This document shows positions 6,163-12,921 of a stretch of DNA of 17,796 nucleotides, piece by piece. Each line of letters begins with the position of its first letter. Position 1 is the first letter of the stretch. The position numbers and the translations under genes were made by a program. The DNA lies in contig JAYSUJ010000008.1 in assembly GCA_043719155.1 (NCBI GenBank), positions 1 to 17,796 of the forward strand. Reading direction: 5' to 3'. The notes under the pieces are model-generated. The model saw only the letters and a program-made list of their open reading frames with translations. It searched no databases and was not told where the DNA came from. This DNA is from JBBQKQ01 sp043719155. GTDB lineage: Bacteria > Patescibacteriota > Minisyncoccia > Phycocordibacterales > UBA5272.

Positions 6163-7586
6163 GACTCTACTTTACCTACTATTTCCATAATAGTAAATGG
6201 GTCTGGGGACTTTTCTTTTAATGACATAACCATCCGCAGTGGGTGTAGCACTTGCCCGCGTCCAACTGCTGCTGACCAGTCCCAAATAGCGCTTTTTAAA
6301 TTTTCAGTAGTCCAGTCTGCATCGGCAATATTTTCTATTTTTTCCTTTACTAATTTTAAATTTTCTTTTGCTTGCGCTAGAGTTTGTACACTCTCTTTAT
6401 TTTTAAAACATATTAGATTCATATCAAAAGATTTAAAATCTTGGTCATAAAGATATTTAAAAAACATATTTACTTCGCCCGCCCTATATGCCGTCGGCAC
6501 CTCACTAGCTTTTGAAACTCTGTCTCTCAAAACTTTTAAGAATACTTTTTTATTTGTTTCTAAATTGGCATTTATTAAATCTCTTTCTTCTTGAGAGAAG
6601 TTTTTTAAACAAGCTTCCACAAAGTCATTTTCAGATAACTTATTTAAATAAAATTTGTTGATGTGATCTAGTTTTAAAATATCAAACTGAGCCGGTGAAA
6701 CCTGACATTTTTCAAATGAAAATTCTTGGATCAGCTCGCCCATAGTAAAAAACTCTTTATCCCCACCTGGGTTCCAGCCTAAAAGGGCTAAATAATTCAC
6801 AAGTGTTTCTTTCAAATATCCTAAGTCTAAATACATCTGTAGAGATGTATTACCGTTTCTTTTAGAAAGTTTTTTCTTATCACTTCCTACGATTGTTGGC
6901 AGATGCGCGTAGAGAGGGATTTTAACTTCTGGTTCCTCTCCTTTGTAAGGAGAGGCTAGGTGAGGTAGAGCCTGTATCGCCTCTATAATCATAATTTGTC
7001 TAGGTGTAGAAGTAATATGGTCGTCACCACGAATCACATGAGTTACACCCATCAGCCAATCGTCTACAACAACCGTAAAATGATAGATTGGGTCAGTTTT
7101 TGAGCGAGCAATGATAATATCTGCTGCATTGTCTCCAGTAAAATTTCCAGCTTCGTCACGCTCTTTAAAAGTATGGGTATTAATTTTTATCTCTCCTTTC
7201 ACCAAGTCTTTCCAAACAATTTCTCTTTCTAAGTTTTTTAGTCTGACAATTTTTCCAGTTTTCTGAGCATTTTCTACATCTTCATAAGCCAGACCAGCGT
7301 CTATCAAAAGATTTAAATATTTTACATAAATCTCAGTTCTGTCTGACTGTCGCACAGGCTCTTCATCCCAAGAAAGACCCAAATCTTTTAAAGCGTCCAA
7401 CATTGGTTGTTCATACTCCTTTTTACTTCTTTCTTTGTCAGTGTCTTCAAAACGAAAAACTATTTTCCCATTATTTTTCTTAGCAAATAAATAGTTAAAC
7501 AAAAGAGTTCGCACATTCCCTATGTGTATTTGCCCTGTGGGTGATGGGGGAAATCGCACTACATTTTTTTTATCTAGGTTTGTCAT
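6135..7586 (-). CDS. gltX: glutamyl-tRNA synthetase
   Basis: This class I enzyme charges tRNA-Glu with glutamate in the cytoplasm. The 483-aa protein shows the signature FPPSPTGQIHIGN (12-24, HIGH equivalent at 21-24), RFEDTD at 45-50, VTHVIRGDDH at 181-190 and the KMSKS-type loop KLSKR at 239-243, followed by the helical anticodon-binding part. Two oddities: between about residues 100 and 115, where most bacterial GluRS have a longer Cys-containing insertion, only a short segment remains; and residues about 207-221 are an in-frame palindromic-repeat insertion placed before the KLSKR loop. The ATG has no Shine-Dalgarno and lies ten bases after the end of the broken maf frame, so the two were probably co-transcribed. 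An internal promoter for small genes lies over its stop codon. Confidence 0.97.
   Translation of the reverse strand: MTNLDKKNVVRFPPSPTGQIHIGNVRTLLFNYLFAKKNNGKIVFRFEDTDKERSKKEYEQPMLDALKDLGLSWDEEPVRQSDRTEIYVKYLNLLIDAGLAYEDVENAQKTGKIVRLKNLEREIVWKDLVKGEIKINTHTFKERDEAGNFTGDNAADIIIARSKTDPIYHFTVVVDDWLMGVTHVIRGDDHITSTPRQIMIIEAIQALPHLASPYKGEEPEVKIPLYAHLPTIVGSDKKKLSKRNGNTSLQMYLDLGYLKETLVNYLALLGWNPGGDKEFFTMGELIQEFSFEKCQVSPAQFDILKLDHINKFYLNKLSENDFVEACLKNFSQEERDLINANLETNKKVFLKVLRDRVSKASEVPTAYRAGEVNMFFKYLYDQDFKSFDMNLICFKNKESVQTLAQAKENLKLVKEKIENIADADWTTENLKSAIWDWSAAVGRGQVLHPLRMVMSLKEKSPDPFTIMEIVGKVESLRRLENVL
6929..6970. repeat. in-frame palindromic repeat in gltX
   Basis: CCTCTCCTT (6935-6943) and AAGGAGAGG (6947-6955) form a perfect 9-bp stem. 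The flanks CTGGTT and CTAGGTGAGGTAG match those of the repeat in secA at 4595-4635 at most positions. It encodes a Leu-Pro-His-Leu-Ala-Ser-Pro-Tyr-Lys-Gly-Glu-Glu segment absent from ordinary GluRS. Confidence 0.75.
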
Positions 7587-7595
7587 ATTGTTTTT

Positions 7596-7706
7596 TTATT
7601 TATTATACCAAATTTTTACACCAAAATTTTGCAGTTCTTCGGCTACCCTCCTAAGTGGTAATCCCATAGCACTATAAAAATCTCCATCTATTTTTTCTAT
7701 TAGCAA
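7596..7706 (-). pseudogene. detached C-terminal end of Maf in another frame
   Basis: The minus-strand frame from 7706 encodes a 36-residue tail beginning LLIEKIDGDFYSAMGLPLRR and stopping at 7596-7598. This is the conserved Maf C-terminus (the I-x-G-D-[FY] and G-L-P-L block). Deleting one G at 7707 would join it to the upstream frame as QDLGA-LLIEKIDGDF and restore a protein of about 194 residues. Confidence 0.85.
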
Positions 7707-8181
7707 CGGCACCCAGATCTTGCAAAGCGTATGACCCAGCCCTATCTAACGGCTCACCAGTATTTACATAGTCTTCTACCAGTTTATCATCCAACTCTAG
7801 CATTTTTACTTTAGTGATATCAAAAAAAGTTTTCATTTTTTTTGTTTCAGTATCTATCATAGCTACACCAGTAATAATTTCGTGATTTTGTCCGCTTAAC
7901 ATTTTTAACATATCTGTTGCTTTTTCTTTCGTAAAAGGTTTCCCTAATTTATTATCTTTAAAAACAATAAAGGTGTCTGCGGAAATTATAATTGAATTTA
8001 TATATTTATCAGCTACTGAGTTGACTTTTCCTTCTGCCAAATGCATTACTAAATCTTTAGGTGACATATCTAAACTCATGTCTTCTTCGTAATTAACAGT
8101 TGCAACCTCAAAAGGTATTTTCAATTTTTCCATTATTTCTTTTCTGCGAGGCGAGGTTGAGGCCAAAATTATTCTTTTCAT
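7672..8181 (-). CDS. maf: Maf-family nucleotide pyrophosphatase, frameshifted
   Basis: Maf proteins hydrolyse non-canonical or excess nucleoside triphosphates and affect septum formation in some bacteria. From ATG 8181 the product begins MKRIILASTSPRRKEI, the family N-terminal signature, followed by ISADTF with the catalytic-type Asp, then LGKPFTKEKA, LSGQNHEIITG and NTGEPLDRAGSYALQDLGA. After that last motif the frame breaks: one extra G at 7707 diverts translation into an 11-residue unrelated tail ending at 7672, and the true C-terminus continues in another frame (7596-7706). It is either a real inactivating mutation or a sequencing/assembly error. TATCAT with an upstream TG (8188-8193) ends six bases before the ATG, suggesting a leaderless mRNA. 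A TTG six bases further upstream is not favoured. Confidence 0.85.
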   Translation of the reverse strand: MKRIILASTSPRRKEIMEKLKIPFEVATVNYEEDMSLDMSPKDLVMHLAEGKVNSVADKYINSIIISADTFIVFKDNKLGKPFTKEKATDMLKMLSGQNHEIITGVAMIDTETKKMKTFFDITKVKMLELDDKLVEDYVNTGEPLDRAGSYALQDLGAVANRKNRWRFL

Positions 8182-8215
8182 AAACAAATGATATCAAAAA
8201 AGTAGTCAATTAGAA

Positions 8216-8241
8216 AGCCCGAACCGTTGCCGGTTCGGGCT
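8216..8241 (-). terminator. terminator hairpin of the 39-aa gene
   Basis: AGCCCGAACCG (8216-8226) and CGGTTCGGGCT (8231-8241) form a perfect 11-bp stem with a TTGC loop, 11 bases after the stop codon. The following T-tract on the minus strand is short and broken (TTTCTAATT), so termination efficiency is uncertain. Confidence 0.75.
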
Positions 8242-8252
8242 ACCTCCTAACA

Positions 8253-8372
8253 TTAAACAAAGGCTACGGTCATACATGCCAAGAAAAGCACAAGAAGAAA
8301 GGCGAGCAAGGCTGTCCAAGCTCTAGCTTGAACCTTGTCTTCCTTTAGCTCTGGCAATAGTTCCGTAAACAT
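8253..8372 (-). CDS. small single-helix membrane protein, 39 aa
   Basis: The 39-aa ORF begins MFTELLPELKEDKVQARAW, a charged amphipathic part, and ends in a strongly hydrophobic stretch at about residues 19-39 with one Cys. AAGGA lies about nine bases before the ATG, TATAAT (8406-8411) lies upstream on the minus strand, and a strong hairpin follows. In the predicted leader a 5'-terminal CCTT can pair with the AAGG of the Shine-Dalgarno. Layout and size match the 43- and 33-aa genes: charged N-terminus, one helix, own promoter and terminator. No family recognised. Confidence 0.6.
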   Translation of the reverse strand: MFTELLPELKEDKVQARAWTALLAFLLVLFLACMTVAFV

Positions 8373-8405
8373 TACTGAGTTCCTTTTATTGTTGAAGGTT
8401 TATAC

Positions 8406-8411
8406 ATTATA
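8406..8411 (-). promoter_or_regulatory. -10 element for the 39-aa gene
   Basis: TATAAT on the minus strand, predicting a start near 8399 and a leader of about 27 bases. The -35 is weak (TTGTGT with a 16-base spacer). Confidence 0.5.
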
Positions 8412-8484
8412 CACAACTTGCTTTTAAACACAAGAGAGAAAAAGTAAAAATACTGTATACTTTTAATAAATAAATTTAAAGATT

Positions 8485-8802
8485 ATGGAAGAAAAAATGT
8501 TGCGTGAGTTGCTAGCTATCACCAGAGAGAACAATGAGATTTTACATGGTTTAAATACTCAGCGTCGTTGGGCAAACTTTTTCTGGATTTTCAAGTGGTT
8601 TATTATTCTGGCCCTAGCCTATTCTGCATATTTGGCTTCACGACCATACATTGATCAAGCTCAGGCTACCTATACCCAAGCTCAAGAAGCTTTGGGCAGT
8701 ATTAACAACTTGAGCAATCAGGCCAAGCAGATACAAAATGTAGATCAGAAAACTTTTACCGACTTTATTACTAAAACCATCAAAAGTAAAATCGGACAAT
8801 AA
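8485..8802 (+). CDS. membrane protein with coiled-coil tail, 105 aa
   Basis: No named family recognised. An acidic helical N-terminus (residues 1-27) is followed by an aromatic-rich membrane segment at about residues 30-50, then a Gln/Ala/Asn-rich heptad-like region (about 55-95) likely to form a coiled coil, and a basic end. Probably anchored by a single helix, although topology cannot be fixed from sequence alone. TATACT at 8456-8461 is a plausible -10, with about 23 bases to the ATG and no clear Shine-Dalgarno. GC is low, like the housekeeping genes, so it does not belong with the small GC-rich cassettes. It is divergent from the 39-aa gene and upstream of tRNA-Phe. Confidence 0.8.
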   Translation: MEEKMLRELLAITRENNEILHGLNTQRRWANFFWIFKWFIILALAYSAYLASRPYIDQAQATYTQAQEALGSINNLSNQAKQIQNVDQKTFTDFITKTIKSKIGQ

Positions 8803-8823
8803 TTTTGTTATTAAAATAATTGT
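8796..8823. repeat. AT-rich inverted repeat over a stop codon
   Basis: ACAATAATTTT (8796-8806) and AAAATAATTGT (8813-8823) are complementary except at one position. The repeat covers the stop codon of the 105-aa gene and abuts the tRNA -10. It is a possible weak 3'-end hairpin. Confidence 0.4.
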
Positions 8824-8831
8824 GTTATAAT
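8803..8831 (+). promoter_or_regulatory. promoter of tRNA-Phe
   Basis: TATAAT at 8826-8831 is preceded by TG-T (extended -10) and lies 16 bases before the tRNA 5' end. The -35 is poor (TTTTGT with 17-base spacing, or TTGTTA with 15). Confidence 0.6.
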
Positions 8832-8847
8832 AGTTTTTGTATAAATT

Positions 8848-8920
8848 GCTGGAATAGCTCAGTTGGTAGAGCGCTTCCCTGAAGAGGAATAGGTCCCCAG
8901 TTCGAGCCTGGGTTCCAGCA
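8848..8920 (+). tRNA. tRNA-Phe (GAA)
   Basis: The 73-nt cloverleaf has a 7-bp acceptor stem (GCTGGAA/TTCCAGC), D-arm GCTC/GAGC, anticodon loop CTGAAGA with anticodon GAA, and T-arm CCCAG/CTGGG enclosing TTCGAGC. The outermost anticodon-stem pair is a C-T mismatch. The CCA end is not encoded: the gene ends in A73 followed by CAC. Confidence 0.96.
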
Positions 8921-8946
8921 CACTTGTCTTAATTTTAAAGTTTTTT

Positions 8947-9708
8947 TTACCAGTTTAAATAGTCGTAGATACTTGTTTTCCTAGGAGGATAGTAGTAGGT
9001 GTCATAGTTACTATAGGTATTGTAACTACCGTACCCGTTATAGTTGCCATAGCTTGTTGTTGGTAAAATATAGTTACCATATACGTCATAATATCCTGTG
9101 CTAGGATAGTTTGGATTGTAAACACTCGGTGTATAAACTGGCTGATAGGCCTGAGATTGTTGAGTACAAGTTTGGGTGGTCGGGATAGATACTCCGTTGC
9201 ACATATAGTATTGCACTGGCGCGGCTACAGGCGTGTATTTAGGTGTTTGGTTTTTAGTATTTTCTACAACCTTATCCAAAAGTTCACCTAGCTGTGATGT
9301 AGTAATGCCGGAATTATTTTGGTTTGTATTTACCACTTCAACAGGCACAACTTTAGTTATCTTGATAACCAATTCATTTGAAGAGCCATCATTAAAATTC
9401 TTTTTCAAATCTTGAACTTTTTCTGCTTCTATTTGTACATCCATTTCTTTTGAGTCTGAGGCTGCTAAAATGTAGATCAAATAGCTACTCCCATTCATCT
9501 TTCGTACACTTTGTACATTTCCCCCATCTACACTGATAGCAGAGGCAGGTAACTTCAAAATATTTTCGGTAAAATTTGCCCTAACTTTTACACTTTTTCC
9601 CTCCTCCACTGTACGAGAAGTAGTTGTCAAACTTACAGAAAGAGCAGAAGTAAAATTGACAAACAGCAAGGTGGTTAACATTAGTGAGAATATTTTTTTA
9701 CTTTTCAT
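8947..9708 (-). CDS. secreted protein with beta-sandwich-like domain and Tyr-rich tail
   Basis: The 253-aa product has a signal peptide (MKSKK then a hydrophobic core, likely cleaved near residues 22-24). Residues about 25-118 contain alternating hydrophobic strands with a conserved-looking Val-Asp-Gly-Gly turn, resembling an Ig-like surface domain (inference). A flexible Asn/Thr/Pro linker follows, then a Cys170-Cys181 pair that could form a disulfide. About 70 residues of Tyr, Asn, Gly, Pro and Ser repeats form a low-complexity tail ending in YDYLNW. There is no obvious lipobox or sortase motif. It probably sits on or outside the cell surface. It lies 16 bases after parB without its own visible promoter. 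Family unnamed. Confidence 0.82.
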   Translation of the reverse strand: MKSKKIFSLMLTTLLFVNFTSALSVSLTTTSRTVEEGKSVKVRANFTENILKLPASAISVDGGNVQSVRKMNGSSYLIYILAASDSKEMDVQIEAEKVQDLKKNFNDGSSNELVIKITKVVPVEVVNTNQNNSGITTSQLGELLDKVVENTKNQTPKYTPVAAPVQYYMCNGVSIPTTQTCTQQSQAYQPVYTPSVYNPNYPSTGYYDVYGNYILPTTSYGNYNGYGSYNTYSNYDTYYYPPRKTSIYDYLNW

Positions 9709-9724
9709 ATTTTAATTTGATTTT

Positions 9725-10783
9725 TTATATTGTAAAATTTTTAATATTGTACAAATCATCATCTTCTGTCTCCAAATCTTTCTTGATCTCTTTATCACTG
9801 CGATCGTCTTCAAGATTTTGCTGAACTTCTTCTGCTGCCACACTCAGAATCGTTGTGGTCTGCACTTGAGGAGGAGGGGTGATAGTACCCATAGCAGTTT
9901 TTAGTTTCTCTGCCAACTTTCCTTTTTGAGTTTCCGAAATATTGGCTTTTTCTATTTGCGCGGCAATAAGCTCTAGGTCATCATAGGAAAAGAAATCTAT
10001 TTTTATAACCCCACCCACATCTCGCTTTTCCACATGCACTCTGGTCCCCAACTTTTCACCCAAAGAGTTTTCAATTTCTAAAATATTTGGATCTTTTATG
10101 TATTGTTGTTTTCGCACCTTATCTTGAGCTACTTTTCTACCTAAACTCTCTGCCTCTCGCACTGTCATCTTGCGTATCATCATTTCTCTAAATAAAGTCA
10201 TTTGTTCTTCTGGCTTGTCTGTCAACATCAAAAGTGGTCTAGTATGACCTTCGGAGATTTTACCAGCCCCAAGAGCGTCTTGTATCTCTTTGGGTAATTG
10301 TAAAAGTCGAATGGAGTTGGTTACATACACGCGCGACTTGCCCATTTTTTTGCCAATCTCTTCATGCTTTAAGGCAAACTCTTTTTGAAGTCGGTCCAGA
10401 GCCACCGCCCTATCTATCGGGTTTAAATCTTCTCTTTGTAAATTTTCTATCAAGGCCAACTCGGCTCTGGTGTTGTTGTCGTCTCCTACACGGATAATGG
10501 CCGGTATTTGTTTTAGACCTGCAAGCTTGGTAGCACGCAACCTTCTTTCACCGGCTATTAACTCATACATGGTCACGAAACCACCCTCAGCTTTATCTTC
10601 TTCTTTTCTGGAAACTGTCACTGGCTGCAACAAACCGTATTGACGGATAGAGTCTGCCAACTCTAGCAGTGCAGCTTGGTCAAACTCACGGCGAGGTTGA
10701 TATGGGTTTGGTAAAATCTTGTCTACGTCAATAAAGAAAACGGCATTTTGTAATATTACATTTTTAGGTACTTCTACTGTCAT
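9725..10783 (-). CDS. parB: chromosome-partitioning protein ParB
   Basis: ParB binds centromere-like parS sites and spreads as a CTP-dependent clamp to organise origin segregation with ParA. Counting from the ATG at 10783, NPYQPR is at 26-31, the CTP-binding box GERRLRA at 78-84 and ENLQREDLNPID at 113-124, followed by the helix-turn-helix region and a C-terminal dimerisation part ending in a Glu/Asp-rich tail. A GTG at 10801 would add six residues, but neither start has a Shine-Dalgarno; ATG is preferred. The usual length is about 280-300 aa, so the 352 aa reflect a longer linker and acidic tail. No ParA gene lies next to it here, and no obvious parS 16-mer was noticed. It follows the ZIP gene by about 30 bases. 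Confidence 0.95.
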   Translation of the reverse strand: MTVEVPKNVILQNAVFFIDVDKILPNPYQPRREFDQAALLELADSIRQYGLLQPVTVSRKEEDKAEGGFVTMYELIAGERRLRATKLAGLKQIPAIIRVGDDNNTRAELALIENLQREDLNPIDRAVALDRLQKEFALKHEEIGKKMGKSRVYVTNSIRLLQLPKEIQDALGAGKISEGHTRPLLMLTDKPEEQMTLFREMMIRKMTVREAESLGRKVAQDKVRKQQYIKDPNILEIENSLGEKLGTRVHVEKRDVGGVIKIDFFSYDDLELIAAQIEKANISETQKGKLAEKLKTAMGTITPPPQVQTTTILSVAAEEVQQNLEDDRSDKEIKKDLETEDDDLYNIKNFTI

Positions 10784-10815
10784 AATGTAAAAGTCTAACA
10801 CATATAAATTTTAAA

Positions 10816-11571
10816 TTAATGAGCTAGCTGTATAACCACATAGATAAATACCATACCCAAGATTGTCATAAAAGTAGTTAGCTTGGTCGGGTGACTGTGG
10901 TACGACTCTGGGATAAGGTCTGAGGCGCTCATATAGAAAAAGAAACCACAAAATATAGCCAAAATAAGTCCCAATACGTTTTGGGTAACTGTAAAAAATA
11001 AAGTAGAAATAATACCTAAAATTGGGGCGACCGAATCCATAATTAAAAACTTCATTGTTTTACTTGAATATTTATTTGTCTTATCTGAAATCGCTGACAC
11101 TGTATTTATACCATCTGAAAAATCATGTGCCAAAACAGCAATCGCAACTAAAATACCCAAGCTGCTCGAAACTTGAAAAGCGAAACCAATACCCACCCCA
11201 TCTAAAAAACTATGAAAAATAAGACTACTTGCTCGCAACTCGCCACGGTGGTTGTGCCCTATATGATTTTCATGTGTATGCCCATGTGTGTCGTCACACA
11301 TTTCTTTCACCTTACTACTACTTGTAAATAGTCTGTCGAGAACAAGATAAAAAATAAAACCAACAGCAATGAGAGTAGTAACAATCTGTAAATCCCCATT
11401 AAACATTTCAATACTTTCAGGCAACAAATCGAAAAAAGCCAAGCCCAAAACCACTCCTGCAGAAAATGATGTTGTTAGATGTGACTTGTCACGAAAACGC
11501 ATTGAAAATAAGCCACCTAAAAATGTAACTACGCCGGCCCCGAGGGCAAATAAAATCAAGGTTGTTGTCAT
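10816..11571 (-). CDS. ZIP-family divalent metal transporter
   Basis: ZIP proteins move zinc, iron or manganese into the cytoplasm. The 251 residues give about eight hydrophobic segments. Helix 4 carries HSFLDGVGIG (His120, Asp124) and helix 5 HDFSDGIN (His149, Asp153), the family's metal-site pattern. A cytoplasmic-type loop at about residues 92-108 has Cys92 and six His residues, typical of ZIP metal-sensing loops. The ATG is five bases after the Fur-family gene stop, so the two are co-transcribed and this is a probable target of that regulator. Zinc is the likeliest substrate given the neighbours, but iron or manganese cannot be excluded. Confidence 0.92.
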   Translation of the reverse strand: MTTTLILFALGAGVVTFLGGLFSMRFRDKSHLTTSFSAGVVLGLAFFDLLPESIEMFNGDLQIVTTLIAVGFIFYLVLDRLFTSSSKVKEMCDDTHGHTHENHIGHNHRGELRASSLIFHSFLDGVGIGFAFQVSSSLGILVAIAVLAHDFSDGINTVSAISDKTNKYSSKTMKFLIMDSVAPILGIISTLFFTVTQNVLGLILAIFCGFFFYMSASDLIPESYHSHPTKLTTFMTILGMVFIYVVIQLAH

Positions 11572-11576
11572 ATTTT

Positions 11577-11993
11577 TTATTTCTTTTTACATCCGTTACA
11601 AATCCCATAAATTTCAAATGAAAAACCTGACATCTCTCGAAACTTTTTTGCTTTCTTGAAAAGCTTTTTAGCCATGTCTGCCCCACCAAAGTCTGGCAAC
11701 TCTTCTATGTGTTCACAATATCTACACACAATGTGTGAGTGTGGGTCAGAGGCCAGCTCATAATGTGCATGTCCATGACAAAAATACTTTTCCAAAACAA
11801 TGTCCTTTTGTACCATACTTTTTAAGTTTCTATAAACTGTCGCCAAGTCACATGAACTTTTTTTATTAACACGTGTGTGTATCTCCTCTACGGTTAGCGG
11901 TTTGTCGGCAAACTCTAAAACTTCTAAAATAATATTTCTGGGTCCAGTTTTGCGAAAGCCGTCAGAAAAGAGTAGGTCTTTATTTTCTTGCAT
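11577..11993 (-). CDS. Fur-family metal-responsive repressor (Zur/PerR-like)
   Basis: This DNA-binding regulator dissociates from or binds its operator according to metal status. In 138 residues, the winged-helix part includes the recognition helix CDLATVYRNLKSM at 48-60. The metal-binding half has a His-rich HGHAHYEL stretch (72-80), DPHSH (83-87) and two CxxC pairs (90/93 and 132/135) forming the structural zinc site. The His/Cys pattern fits Zur better than PerR, but sequence alone does not settle it. TATAAT at 12002-12007 ends eight bases before the ATG, so the mRNA is nearly leaderless. A 19-bp inverted repeat overlies this -10, implying autoregulation. ZIP follows in the same unit and the COG0523 GTPase gene lies directly upstream. 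Confidence 0.93.
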   Translation of the reverse strand: MQENKDLLFSDGFRKTGPRNIILEVLEFADKPLTVEEIHTRVNKKSSCDLATVYRNLKSMVQKDIVLEKYFCHGHAHYELASDPHSHIVCRYCEHIEELPDFGGADMAKKLFKKAKKFREMSGFSFEIYGICNGCKKK

Positions 11994-12001
11994 ATGCTAA
12001 T

Positions 12002-12030
12002 ATTATACACAGTGTTTAATTTTTTGCAAA
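12002..12030 (-). promoter_or_regulatory. Fur-type 19-bp operator over the regulator promoter
   Basis: ATTATACAC (12002-12010), A, GTGTTTAAT (12012-12020) is a 9-1-9 inverted repeat with one mismatched pair, the classical architecture for Fur, Zur and PerR sites. On the minus strand its edge is the -10 TATAAT (12002-12007); TTGCAA at 12024-12029 with a 16-base spacer is a plausible -35. The operator also overlaps the stop codon of the upstream GTPase gene (12016-12018). Confidence 0.65.
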
Positions 12031-12921
12031 TGCAAATCTATCGCAAAATTCATTTAACAAAAGTTTATTTTTACCTACGACCACTACCCCAATTTTATCA
12101 ACTTTACCCCCCCAAATTTCGTCTTTCATCTGCTCTGGAGTCATTTCTACATGCATTAAAATAGCATTTTTTAAATAAAAACCCTTAACCCTAACCACTT
12201 CAAAATTTTTCATACTTTGAAATATTTTTTGTTTATCAAAATTGTTTAGCTCTTTAGATTGCAAAATTTGTACAAAATTTTGCCCATGGTATTTTGAATC
12301 ATTTACCTTTAAACTCCATTCTCTAAAAGTTTTAATTTTATTTTCCAAAAGTTTTTTTATCCAGTCTGCACTATCCTCAAAATCTTTCACTAAAAACTTT
12401 ACATCAGGAAACTCTACTTTAATAAATTCATCTAACTTTTGATGTTGGGACATTTTTTGCATAGCGTCATACTTGGTTACAACCACAAAGTCTGACACTT
12501 CTAAGTCAAAAGAGTTTGTACGCTCTACACCCAATGCGTCTACCAAAAATACGCAAGCTTTTATATCATAAAGCTCTGCGAGTTCTTGATCTTTTAATAA
12601 ATTACTCAAAAGTTGATTCATGCTCGTCACCCCAGAGCTTTCAATAACCACATTTTCATACTTTTGAACCGGGTTTTTGGCCAAATTTTTCAAAAGTTCT
12701 ACCAGTTCTTTTGGATCTGCACAGCAAACACACTCACCACTCATTACTTTTATTTGTTTTGGGTCAAGATGCAAACACAAATTGTCTATACCTAAGTTTG
12801 CTATTTCATTTTCTATAATAAAAAAGTTGCCCAAAGAATTGGATTTAATTAGCTGGTTTATGAGTGTAGTTTTTCCACTTCCCAAGTCCCCGTTTACAAA
12901 TATAAGATTAAGCTTTACCAC
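12016..12921 (-). CDS. COG0523/CobW-like metallochaperone GTPase
   Basis: COG0523 G3E GTPases deliver or allocate metals, often zinc under limitation, to client proteins. The 301-aa product has Walker A GDLGSGKTT at 11-19, the family metal motif Cys64-x-Cys66-Cys67, the Gly-switch region VVIESSGVTS at 91-100, TKYD at 149-152 in place of NKxD, and a C-terminal CobW_C-like domain from about 225. The start is GTG at 12921, seven bases inside the CYTH gene, and no ATG lies upstream in frame before the P-loop, so translation is coupled. Next to a Fur-family regulator and a ZIP transporter, a zinc-homeostasis role is the best inference. Cobalamin or urease/hydrogenase-linked roles are less likely because no such genes are nearby. 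Confidence 0.9.
   Translation of the reverse strand: MVKLNLIFVNGDLGSGKTTLINQLIKSNSLGNFFIIENEIANLGIDNLCLHLDPKQIKVMSGECVCCADPKELVELLKNLAKNPVQKYENVVIESSGVTSMNQLLSNLLKDQELAELYDIKACVFLVDALGVERTNSFDLEVSDFVVVTKYDAMQKMSQHQKLDEFIKVEFPDVKFLVKDFEDSADWIKKLLENKIKTFREWSLKVNDSKYHGQNFVQILQSKELNNFDKQKIFQSMKNFEVVRVKGFYLKNAILMHVEMTPEQMKDEIWGGKVDKIGVVVVGKNKLLLNEFCDRFAFAKN

Noticed and set aside
5732..6450. Plus-strand open frames (5732-6079, 5955-6140, 6034-6450)
   Set aside because: They lack a Shine-Dalgarno and promoter, are rich in Arg, and overlap the minus-strand small genes and the gltX 3' end, which have proper signals.
8216..8241. CRISPR repeat
   Set aside because: It is a single hairpin with no periodic copies or spacers. 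No CRISPR array was seen in the window.
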